This document shows positions 7,053 to 12,698 of a stretch of 12,698 bases of DNA, piece by piece. The notes beneath the pieces are model-generated. The model was not told where the DNA came from and searched no databases. It worked only from the letters and a program-made list of their open reading frames with translations. Positions within the stretch are counted from its first letter, which is position 1. Each line of letters starts with the position of its first letter. This DNA is from an uncultured Actinomycetes bacterium (lineage in GTDB: Bacteria > Actinomycetota > Thermoleophilia > Solirubrobacterales > Solirubrobacteraceae): NCBI GenBank assembly GCA_937888775.1, contig CALAQT010000143.1:1-12698 (forward strand). Direction: 5' to 3'. Made by a program: the position numbers and the translations under genes.

Positions 7053-8216
7053 TCATCCCGACGTCGGGGCCATCGGCTCGTATGGGCAGCTGGAGTCGGC
7101 GGCGAGAAAGTCGCCGGTTACCGCGAACGCGCGCGCCCGACTACCACCGCACAGCTCGCGGAACTCGCAACGGCCGCACTTGCCCTTCAGCGCTCCGGGG
7201 TCGCGCAGCCGTCGAAACAGCGGCGAGTCACGGTAGATCCCGACGGGATTGCGCGACCGTACATTGCCCGCGGCGATCGGGAGAAAGCCGGACGGCATCA
7301 CTTCGCCGAGATGCGAGATGAACATGAAACCTCGCCCGTCGTTGACGCCCCGTGTCGGCCGATCGAGCCCGTCGGCGTAATGGAACCCGGCGCCCGTCTT
7401 ACGACCCGTCCGCTGGAAGACGACGCGCCGGTATTGCGGCGCCGCGGTCGCCTTGATGTCGAACGAGACGCTGCCTGACAGATCGGACAGCCAGCCGAGC
7501 ACGCGCTCGTGCTCGGCCGGGGAGAGCATCGACAGCCCGGCGCCGCGCCCGGTCGGCACGAGGAAGAACACCGACCACTGGACGATGCCCCAGCGCTCCA
7601 GCTGCGGCACCAGCCGCGGCAGCTCAGCCACGTTCCGGGCGCATACCGTGGTATTCACCTGTAGCGGTAGGCCGGCACTGGCCGCGGCGTCAATGCCGTC
7701 CATCGTCCGCTGGAACGAGCCCTGGAAACCGCGGAAGGCGTCGTGTGTAGCGGCAGCGGCTGCGTCGACGCTGAACGCGACCCGCCGCACGCCTGCGTCG
7801 CGGGCCAGTCGCATACGCGCGGGTGTGGTGAGCGCGGTCGCGGTGGGCGTGAGCGATACCCGCAGGCCGCGCTCGTCGGCGTGGCGCGCGAGCGTGAAGA
7901 GGTCGCGTCGCATCAGTGGATCGCCACCGGTCAGCACGAGAATCGGCCGATTGCCGAAGCCGGCGAGGTCGTCGATCAGGGTCAGCGCCTCATCGGTGCC
8001 CAACTCGCGTGAGTCGCGACGAGGCTGCGCGTCGGCGCGGCAGTGAGCGCAAGCGTACGCACACGCGCGCGTGACCTCCCAGGCGATCGTGAACGGCGCA
8101 TCGTCGAAGTCCGCCATCACCATCCGCTCGTCGCGCTCGCGCCGCGCCGAACCCGCCGCGTGCGTCAGGTGATGGCTCGACGGCCGCAGCGGCGCTGGAT
8201 CTCGCTCCGCGGGCAT
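7053..8216 (-). CDS. Radical SAM/SPASM-type protein of the heme-enzyme-like group (NirJ/AhbD relatives)
   Basis: A 387-residue radical SAM protein from the ATG at 8216. The SAM cluster motif is CX3CX2C (C52, C56, C59 in ACAYACAHC), with GGDP at 97-100. The C-terminus has C347-x2-C350-x5-C356-GGSRARA-x13-C377, a SPASM-type auxiliary cluster arrangement like NirJ, AhbC and AhbD. I recall the family as TIGR04053, without a proven function. AhbD decarboxylates coproheme to heme b, and this gene lies next to hemE, hemH and hemY with no hemQ in the window, so a heme-synthase or tetrapyrrole-modifying role is a reasonable guess. The start is uncertain: ATGs at 8123 and 8117 lie nearer the conserved domain. 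The ATG at 8216 is preferred because a minus-strand TAGTCT box (8225-8230) ends 8 bases before it, suggesting a leaderless message. Confidence 0.9.
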   Translation of the reverse strand: MPAERDPAPLRPSSHHLTHAAGSARRERDERMVMADFDDAPFTIAWEVTRACAYACAHCRADAQPRRDSRELGTDEALTLIDDLAGFGNRPILVLTGGDPLMRRDLFTLARHADERGLRVSLTPTATALTTPARMRLARDAGVRRVAFSVDAAAAATHDAFRGFQGSFQRTMDGIDAAASAGLPLQVNTTVCARNVAELPRLVPQLERWGIVQWSVFFLVPTGRGAGLSMLSPAEHERVLGWLSDLSGSVSFDIKATAAPQYRRVVFQRTGRKTGAGFHYADGLDRPTRGVNDGRGFMFISHLGEVMPSGFLPIAAGNVRSRNPVGIYRDSPLFRRLRDPGALKGKCGRCEFRELCGGSRARAFAVTGDFLAADSSCPYEPMAPTSG

Positions 8217-8224
8217 ATCCCGCC

Positions 8225-8230
8225 AGACTA
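8225..8230 (-). promoter_or_regulatory. Possible -10 box for the radical SAM/SPASM gene
   Basis: On the minus strand this reads TAGTCT (TAnnnT), ending 8 bases before the ATG at 8216, the same geometry as the hemE promoter. The -35 region is not convincing: CTGACG lies 19 bases upstream. The hairpin at 8254-8289 begins next to that position. Confidence 0.35.
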
Positions 8231-8253
8231 TTGCCACGAGCTGGCCAATCGTC

Positions 8254-8289
8254 AGTAACCAGCACCGGACCTTGCCGGTGTGGGCTACT
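8254..8289. repeat. Imperfect 15-bp inverted repeat between divergent genes
   Basis: Arms 8254-8268 and 8275-8289 pair at 12 of 15 positions around the 6-base loop ACCTTG; the inner six pairs (CACCGG/CCGGTG) are perfect. It lies just upstream of the putative promoter of the minus-strand radical SAM gene, in the divergent space before the decarboxylase-family gene. It could be an operator or a structure in an antisense or leader transcript; nothing further can be said. Confidence 0.4.
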
Positions 8290-8682
8290 GAACGGGCCTT
8301 CGGTGTTCTACCGAGCGGCGAGTGACGGTCGGCCGATCCGTCGTCGTGCGACGAGCGTGACGCCGTCGAACGGCACCAACGCGACGGCATTCCAGGGCAA
8401 GGCGTCCCGGGAGGCGCAGTTGGTCATACGAGCGTGGTTGGGTGCGTGCCGAGCGGCCGGCCGTTCACGTCCGACCTGCTCGCCGACAGCGGCCGCTTCT
8501 TCCAGTGTTCGCTTCCGTAGTTACCACGTCTCTAAATACGGAGCGGATCGGATGTGCGGCGACGCCGGAACGCAGAGATTGGCACTGACCCGCGCCGGCG
8601 GGATCACGTGTGCTTCCTGCGGTTCGCCAGGCTGCTGGTGCCATGGCGAAGAGGACCAATTCCGAGCCGAAAGAAGGTCAGG
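8290..8682. other. Intergenic stretch without a supported gene
   Basis: Long space upstream of the decarboxylase-family gene. A 151-residue plus-strand frame crosses it, but its composition is unlike the neighbours and it matches no family I know. TTGGCA at 8579-8584 resembles a -35 element, but no TAnnnT box follows at normal spacing. The small dyad TCGTCG-TG-CGACGA lies at 8341-8354. The promoter of the downstream operon is presumably here but I cannot place it. Confidence 0.4.
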
Positions 8683-9513
8683 ATGAGAGGCTCACCTTTC
8701 TTTGAAGGCGTTCCACAGATGGAGGCCCGGCTTGGCGAACAGGTCGTGAAGCTGCCGATCTTCTATTACGACGGCATCGCGACGGGCGCTTTCTTCCCGG
8801 CGAAGCTTGGCGCCTTGCGCCGCTTGATGCCAGACGCGCGCATCTCGCCTGCGCGTCTGGCACCGGGTCTCGGGGCGGTCGGGATCATGTGCTTCGAGTA
8901 CCGGGACACCGACATCGGCCCGTACAACGAGCTGGCGATCTCGGTGGCGCTGAATGAGCCGTGGTTCCTGCCGAACCTGCCTGGGCGTGCGATGCTCGCG
9001 GGAATCCGGCGCCGGCAGCTGCACGGCTGGGTGCATCACCTGCCGGTGACGACCGAGATCGCCCGCGTAGGCGGCGTCGAGCTCTACAACTACCCGAAGT
9101 TCATCGGTGGGATCGAGTTCGAGCAAACGGACGGCCAGCGCGTCTGCCGCCTCACCGAAGGGAAGGAGCACATCCTCACGCTGCCCGTCGAGCGCATCGC
9201 GACGCCGCGCAGCGAGCAGTTCCAGCTCTTCAGCCACCTATGGATGGATCGTCAGCCACAGAGCTCGGAGTTCAAGATCAACGCAATCCAGATGGGCAAC
9301 AGCGTCCGGCCGGGCGCCGCGCCGCTGGAGCTGGGCGACAACCACCCGATCGCTCGTGAGCTGGCTGATCTGCTCGTTTCGCGCCATCCGATCCTCTACC
9401 AGTACGCGCCACGTTTCGAAGGCATCCTGTACGGCCCAGAGCACCTCACCCTGCCGCTGATCGACCGCTTGGCCGCGCGCTCCGGCGCCGGCGATCGAGT
9501 CGCTGTCGCCTAG
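8683..9513 (+). CDS. Acetoacetate decarboxylase-family protein
   Basis: A 276-residue protein of the acetoacetate decarboxylase fold. Family marks are a Glu in GPYNELAISV (E83) and the Schiff-base lysine region YNYPKFIGGIEF (K139). In classical acetoacetate decarboxylase two adjacent lysines occur here; the second is Phe (F140) in this protein. Since the second lysine helps tune the pKa of the catalytic one, the reaction may differ from acetoacetate decarboxylation: many family members are uncharacterised, and some act as aldolase-dehydratases or lactonase-like enzymes. The ATG at 8683 is preceded by AGAAGG (8672-8677) with a 5-base gap, the clearest ribosome site in the window; the in-frame extension upstream has an arginine-rich, non-conserved composition. 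It heads a plus-strand operon with two acyl-CoA dehydrogenase genes, so its substrate is probably a keto or CoA-derived acid. A perfect 12-bp inverted repeat lies inside the gene at 8828-8862. Confidence 0.87.
   Translation: MRGSPFFEGVPQMEARLGEQVVKLPIFYYDGIATGAFFPAKLGALRRLMPDARISPARLAPGLGAVGIMCFEYRDTDIGPYNELAISVALNEPWFLPNLPGRAMLAGIRRRQLHGWVHHLPVTTEIARVGGVELYNYPKFIGGIEFEQTDGQRVCRLTEGKEHILTLPVERIATPRSEQFQLFSHLWMDRQPQSSEFKINAIQMGNSVRPGAAPLELGDNHPIARELADLLVSRHPILYQYAPRFEGILYGPEHLTLPLIDRLAARSGAGDRVAVA
8828..8862. repeat. Perfect 12-bp inverted repeat inside the decarboxylase-family gene
   Basis: Arms TGCCAGACGCGC (8828-8839) and GCGCGTCTGGCA (8851-8862) are exact reverse complements with an 11-base loop. 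They encode residues about 49-60 of the protein (around MPDARISPARLAP). In mRNA this would be a strong stem about 150 bases downstream of the start codon. It may be chance in GC-rich DNA, but a 12-bp perfect stem is longer than I would expect by chance at one given place. Confidence 0.6.
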
Positions 9514-9534
9514 CTCGGCCTCGCTGTGGGGGTC

Positions 9535-10989
9535 ATGTCACTCGAGCGCTCGTTGCGAGAGCAGTTCCCGCGATTGACGCAGGATGGCGGGAAGGCACGG
9601 GTGCGCGAGCTCGAGCAGCTCCGAGCGCTCGCCCGCCGGTTCGCCGACGCTCACGTCCGACCGCGGGCGCTCGAGATCGACCGCCGCTGCGGTGAGGATC
9701 CGCGCTACTTCGACTGGGACCTCGTCCGCGCGGGCGCCGAGCACGGGATGCTCAGGATCCTGACGCCGGCACCGGCGGGCGGCACTGGCGGCCTTGCCAC
9801 GCATGCCTCGGTGGCGATGGAGGAGCTGTGTGCCGCCTGCCCGGGCATCGCAGTCATCTTCGGCGCCCACGCGCTTGGCGTCTCGCCACTGCTTACCGGT
9901 GGTGCGACGCATTGGGACGGCGTGCTTGCAGAGCTGCTCTCCGCCGAGCGCGCCGGCTCACCGGCGCTGATGGCCTTTGCGATCACCGAGCCGGAGGCCG
10001 GGACCGACGTAGAGGACCCCGGCCTCCTCCAGCGCGCGCGGATCGGCAGTCACGCTCGCCGGGTTCCCGGCGGCTTCCGCTTGAGTGGCATCAAGCGGTT
10101 CATCTCCAACGGCAGCGTCGCCCGGTGGATCACAGTATTCATGCCGACCGACCCCCGGCATCCAGCGGAAACATGGACGTGCTTTCTCGTCGACGCCCGC
10201 AGCGAGGGCTTCACCGTAAGCCGCGTGGAGCACAAGATGGGCCAGCGCGCGTCTCCCGCCGCTGAGCTCACCTTCGACAGCGTGTTCGTCCCCGATGAGC
10301 GCGTCGTGGGTAGAGAGGGCGACGGCGCCGCGATGACGATGATCGTGCTCGCCTGCTCACGCCCGCCGGTAGGCGCGATCGCGACCGGCATCGCCCGCGG
10401 GGCTTACGAGCGCGTGTTCACGTGGCTGCAAGAGGATGAGGCCGCCAGCGGCCTGCTCGGTCGCGAGCACGTCCAACTTGCGCTCGCCTCGATGGAGGAG
10501 GAGATCCACCTCGCACGCCAGGCATACATGGACGCTGCGACGGAGCTTGACTTCGCCGCGCTCGGAGGCGCGCTGGCCCATCCGGCGGTCCGCGCGCTCG
10601 GGCGCGTTCCCGCGAGCATCCGCAGGTGTCACGCGGTGCGCGGCTGGCTCTCCTCCGACTTGGCGCGCGACGCTACGGTGAGGCTCCTCCACCGCACCAC
10701 CAGTGACCAGGCGCTCACACGCTCGCTGGCGCTCTCGTCGTTGGCGAAGGCGCGCGGCGCCGACGTCGCGATGCGCGTGACGGGCGAGGCACTGGAGCTT
10801 GTCGGGCTGCGTGCCGGGACGGTGCGGACCGAGCTGGAAAAGCTATGGCGTGACGCGAAGCTGACGCAGATCTACGAGGGCACCAACCAGCTCAACCGAA
10901 TCGAGGTCTACCGTGGACTGTGCAGCGGGGAGACCCTGCACTGCCTGCCGCCGTTGCACCGCACCTTGGTTGCTGAGGGCGAAGCATGA
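9535..10989 (+). CDS. Acyl-CoA dehydrogenase, catalytic-type subunit
   Basis: A 484-residue flavoprotein of the acyl-CoA dehydrogenase family, which forms an alpha-beta double bond in a CoA thioester and passes electrons to an electron-transfer flavoprotein. The middle domain has FAITEPEAGTD (148-158) and MGQRASPAAELTFDSVFVP (235-253). The catalytic base is present as E448 in QIYEGTNQLNR. The protein is longer than the usual 380-400 residues, mainly because about 50 extra residues sit in the C-terminal helical domain (about 340-395). The ATG at 9535 was chosen, with a G-run just upstream; the GTG at 9526 would add three residues. It lies 21 bases after the decarboxylase-family gene, and its stop overlaps the next start (ATGA), so the three genes are probably co-transcribed. 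The acyl substrate is not predictable; ring or branched substrates are possible, as for other paired dehydrogenases. Confidence 0.92.
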   Translation: MSLERSLREQFPRLTQDGGKARVRELEQLRALARRFADAHVRPRALEIDRRCGEDPRYFDWDLVRAGAEHGMLRILTPAPAGGTGGLATHASVAMEELCAACPGIAVIFGAHALGVSPLLTGGATHWDGVLAELLSAERAGSPALMAFAITEPEAGTDVEDPGLLQRARIGSHARRVPGGFRLSGIKRFISNGSVARWITVFMPTDPRHPAETWTCFLVDARSEGFTVSRVEHKMGQRASPAAELTFDSVFVPDERVVGREGDGAAMTMIVLACSRPPVGAIATGIARGAYERVFTWLQEDEAASGLLGREHVQLALASMEEEIHLARQAYMDAATELDFAALGGALAHPAVRALGRVPASIRRCHAVRGWLSSDLARDATVRLLHRTTSDQALTRSLALSSLAKARGADVAMRVTGEALELVGLRAGTVRTELEKLWRDAKLTQIYEGTNQLNRIEVYRGLCSGETLHCLPPLHRTLVAEGEA

Positions 10990-11996
10990 CCGGCGCCACC
11001 GCAAGCGAGCGCGCCGAGCTGCTGGAGATGACCCGCGAAGTCGCGCGCCGTGAGCTGATACCGCGCGGCACGGCACTCGATGCGGGTGAGCTGGCCGTGA
11101 TCGGCAGCTGTTGGCGCCAATTGGTGGAGCTCGGCCTGGAGCGCGCGCTGCTACCCGAGGAGCACGGGGGTGCGGCACTTGACCTTTTCGATCTCCTGGC
11201 GGCAATCGAAGAGCTTGCGGTCGGAGACGGCGGCATCGCCTTGAGCGTGCTGCTCAGCAACGCGGCGCTCGCGACCACGCAGCCCGGGGACCTTGCAGCG
11301 CTCCCGGCGGGGGCGCGATGGCTGCTCGTCCCGGTCGGGTGCGGGGACGACGTGACGATCTCCGACGGGCGGCTCGACGGCCGGATCGCGTGTGCCCTCG
11401 GCGCATTTGAAGCGGACGGGCTCGTGCTCGTAGGGGCTGGGTTCAAACCGATAGCGATCCCGGCGGCCACTCCCGGGCTCGAGCTGGAGCGCGATCAGAC
11501 GCAAATGGGTCTACGCGCCGCGCCTGGGGCGTCGCTCACTTTCGCGGACATCACCGCTCGCTCAGAGATGACGGCGACCGAAGACGCCGAGCCGCTGATG
11601 TTGCTGCGGGCGGGGACGGCAGCGATCGCGCGCGGGATCGCGCGCCGTGCCTACGAGATGGCGATGGAGTACGCGAACGCGCGTCGCCAGACCGGCGTCG
11701 CGATCATCGAGCACGGCGCGGTCAGCGACCTGCTCGGCGCGATGGCCGTGCGGCTCGCGATTCCGCTCCCGACCAGTGCCGGTGAGACGCAAGCGCTCGC
11801 CGCCAAGATTGTGCAGACTGACGCCGCCGTCGCAACGACCACGGACGCCGTGCAGGTGTTCGGCGGCACCGGCTACATCCGCGAGACCGGCGTCGAGAAA
11901 CTGATGCGCGACGCCAAGTATTGCCAGCTCTTCCCAGAACCGAACTGGGTCGCGCAGGACGAGCTGATGCGGCTTGAGCGCGCGAGGCGTCGATGA
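10986..11996 (+). CDS. Acyl-CoA dehydrogenase-like partner subunit lacking the usual catalytic Glu
   Basis: A 336-residue acyl-CoA dehydrogenase homologue, shorter than usual. The N-terminal helical domain is recognisable (LVELGLERALLPEEHGG, then LAAIEELAVGDGGIALS), but the middle-domain TEPxxGSD segment is absent. The C-terminal domain keeps RRQTGVAIIEHGAV and VQVFGGTGYIRETGVEKLMRDAK, used for FAD and dimer contacts. Where the family has QIYEGT, this reads QLFPEPN, so the catalytic Glu position holds Pro (a Glu is one place later). It starts by a 4-base overlap with the catalytic-type gene. Paired dehydrogenases with one active subunit are known, for example the alpha2beta2 ChsE1-ChsE2 and related FadE pairs of mycobacterial steroid degradation. 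I infer the same arrangement: this subunit would supply FAD contacts or structure and its partner the base. It could also be independently degenerate. Confidence 0.88.
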   Translation: MTGATASERAELLEMTREVARRELIPRGTALDAGELAVIGSCWRQLVELGLERALLPEEHGGAALDLFDLLAAIEELAVGDGGIALSVLLSNAALATTQPGDLAALPAGARWLLVPVGCGDDVTISDGRLDGRIACALGAFEADGLVLVGAGFKPIAIPAATPGLELERDQTQMGLRAAPGASLTFADITARSEMTATEDAEPLMLLRAGTAAIARGIARRAYEMAMEYANARRQTGVAIIEHGAVSDLLGAMAVRLAIPLPTSAGETQALAAKIVQTDAAVATTTDAVQVFGGTGYIRETGVEKLMRDAKYCQLFPEPNWVAQDELMRLERARRR

Positions 11997-12037
11997 GAGA
12001 GCAGGGCGTCACGCGTCAGATCGAGCTCGACCTCTGA
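11993..12037 (+). pseudogene. Possible start stub of an SRPBCC-type gene
   Basis: A 14-codon frame begins with an ATGA overlap on the preceding dehydrogenase gene and ends in TGA. It reads MREQGVTRQIELDL, which resembles the first beta-strand of SRPBCC/AHSA1-type proteins (a typical start is VTRxIELxAPxEEVW). No continuation is visible in any frame before the mazF remnant. It may be the 5' end of a deleted fourth operon gene, or chance. Fourteen residues are thin evidence. Confidence 0.3.
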
Positions 12038-12058
12038 GCCCAAGACATTTTGGCCGTC

Positions 12059-12290
12059 TCAGCAGCCGACCGCGTCGCGCAAACGCCAGGCAAGCTTGGG
12101 CCATCCGCGGCGTCGAGAGCAGCGTCACCCGGCGGCGAAAAGCCGATCGCGGGACTGTGTGAACGTTGTCGAAGTTGACGACGCATTCGGTCGGCACGCC
12201 ATCCTCCGTCGGCGTCAGCACCAATTCGGACACGAGCCCGCGACGCGTCCTCGTGAGTGCTGCTACGACCACCGAACCGACCCGGGTCGC
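12059..12290 (-). pseudogene. mazF-type toxin remnant, 5'-truncated and frameshifted
   Basis: The minus strand encodes the C-terminal two thirds of a MazF/PemK-type endoribonuclease: VVVAALTRTRRG, then TEDGVPTECVVNFDNVHTVP, then LLSTPRMAQACLAFA. The N-terminal part, including the GRRPVxV strand with the catalytic Arg, is absent in all three frames up to 12400. Near 12077-12080 the frame shifts by one base: skipping a single base restores an ending ...FADAVGC and a stop at 12059-12061, like typical MazF C-termini. No mazE antitoxin frame is visible. About 75 of roughly 110 residues remain, so it should be non-functional. An uninterrupted open frame runs from 12410 to 12009, but its first about 45 residues are unrelated to MazF. 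Confidence 0.65.
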
Positions 12291-12403
12291 GTCGATCCCG
12301 AGGGCGCGTTGCCTACGGGTAGTTACTGATCGGGGCTGTGGAGGGGCACGGTTGTGCGATATGGCGGTCGCGTTTGGCGTGCCCGGCCGGGTGTGAGCGT
12401 CTG

Positions 12404-12643
12404 ATGCCAAGACTTCGACATTGCAGGCACCCGGCTTTCGCCCGCACCGTCCGCTTCGGCCTCGTTGTCGCGGTGGCGCTGCTCGCGGCTGGCGCCGCCG
12501 GCGGCGCGGGCCAGCCGAGGAGGCAGAACGTCCCGGCGCACTTCGTCTACTTCAACACGTCTCAGGGAGACAGCTGCGGTTGGGGTATCGGGATCGAGTT
12601 CGGCAGCGTCAGCGGCGCGGAGTCCTACACCGTGAGCTACTAG
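12404..12643 (+). CDS. Small exported protein (79 residues), function unknown
   Basis: The product begins with a basic n-region (MPRLRHCRHPAFARTVR), then a hydrophobic core (FGLVVAVALLAAGAAGG), consistent with a signal peptide cleaved near AGAAGGAG. The mature part is about 43 residues, with a single Cys (DSCGWG) and a beta-like tail ending GAESYTVSY. That tail resembles the start of a fibronectin type III or similar beta-sandwich domain, so the TAG stop may truncate a longer ancestor; no other frame continues it. No clear Shine-Dalgarno sequence precedes the ATG. A perfect terminator-like hairpin 20 bases downstream supports a real transcription unit. It is not recognised as a family. Confidence 0.5.
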   Translation: MPRLRHCRHPAFARTVRFGLVVAVALLAAGAAGGAGQPRRQNVPAHFVYFNTSQGDSCGWGIGIEFGSVSGAESYTVSY

Positions 12644-12663
12644 CCCAGAGCGTGCAGTAGAGA

Positions 12664-12690
12664 CCGCGCCCCCGATGGGCGGGGGCGCGG
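12664..12690 (+). terminator. Perfect GC-rich hairpin, probable terminator
   Basis: Arms CCGCGCCCCC (12664-12673) and GGGGGCGCGG (12681-12690) are exact reverse complements with a 7-base loop. It starts 20 bases after the stop of the small exported protein gene. No T run follows on either strand, which is common for terminators in high-GC actinobacteria. It could serve transcription from either side. Confidence 0.65.
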
Positions 12691-12698
12691 AAACGTCC

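Noticed and set aside
6432..7478. 348-residue plus-strand frame
   Set aside because: It is a shadow of hemY and of the antisense radical SAM gene, arginine-rich and without motifs.
8231..8686. 151-residue plus-strand frame before the decarboxylase-family gene
   Set aside because: It starts across the hairpin, has no recognisable motif, and overlaps the well-supported ribosome site and start at 8683. The Cys-rich end looked tempting but nothing else supports it.
12009..12410. An intact 133-residue mazF gene
   Set aside because: The first about 45 residues are unrelated to MazF, the catalytic N-terminal strand is missing, and the true C-terminal ending appears only after a one-base frame change.
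1..12698. CRISPR arrays, tRNA or rRNA genes, insertion sequences
   Set aside because: I looked for regularly spaced repeats, cloverleaf-like segments and transposase motifs and saw none.

Overview
The window is GC-rich bacterial DNA with strong G/C preference at third codon positions, short or overlapping gene junctions (four ATGA/GTGA overlaps) and TAnnnT-type -10 boxes close to start codons. With a coproporphyrin-type heme gene set (hemE, hemH, hemY-like), this suggests a high-GC actinobacterium, perhaps Thermoleophilia/Solirubrobacterales. That placement is inference from style and content; no marker gene is present.

Layout. 1-359: no convincing gene, but two strong inverted repeats, one a 32-bp palindrome with a single mismatched pair. 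360-3169 (minus): a two-gene operon of a cobalamin-binding-type radical SAM protein followed, with a 4-base overlap, by a second radical SAM protein. 3170-3365: divergent control region with a tandem pair of 14-bp TTAGG/CCCTA dyads and a probable leaderless promoter for hemE. 3366-6837 (plus): hemE, hemH/cpfC and hemY/cgoX, each overlapping the next by 4 bases. 6827-8216 (minus): a radical SAM/SPASM-type protein followed by a possible small membrane protein converging on the end of cgoX. 8217-8682: no gene, one hairpin beside the radical SAM promoter. 8683-11996 (plus): an acetoacetate-decarboxylase-fold protein and two acyl-CoA dehydrogenase subunits, the last two overlapping. 11993-12290: a gene graveyard with a possible SRPBCC start stub and a 5'-truncated, frameshifted mazF. 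12404-12690: a small exported protein and a perfect terminator-like hairpin.

How the genes may work together. HemE, CpfC and CgoX would carry uroporphyrinogen III to coproheme. The usual last enzyme, ChdC/HemQ, is not in the window. The neighbouring radical SAM protein has the CX3CX2C core and a C-terminal four-cysteine cluster resembling the NirJ/AhbC/AhbD type, so it could be a radical SAM heme synthase or a tetrapyrrole-modifying enzyme. The divergent B12-type radical SAM protein has Ser in place of the first cluster cysteine, which is unusual. The two acyl-CoA dehydrogenases look like an alpha-beta pair: one keeps the catalytic Glu, the other lacks it and is shortened. Whether the radical SAM, decarboxylase and dehydrogenase genes form one pathway with heme cannot be decided from this window.
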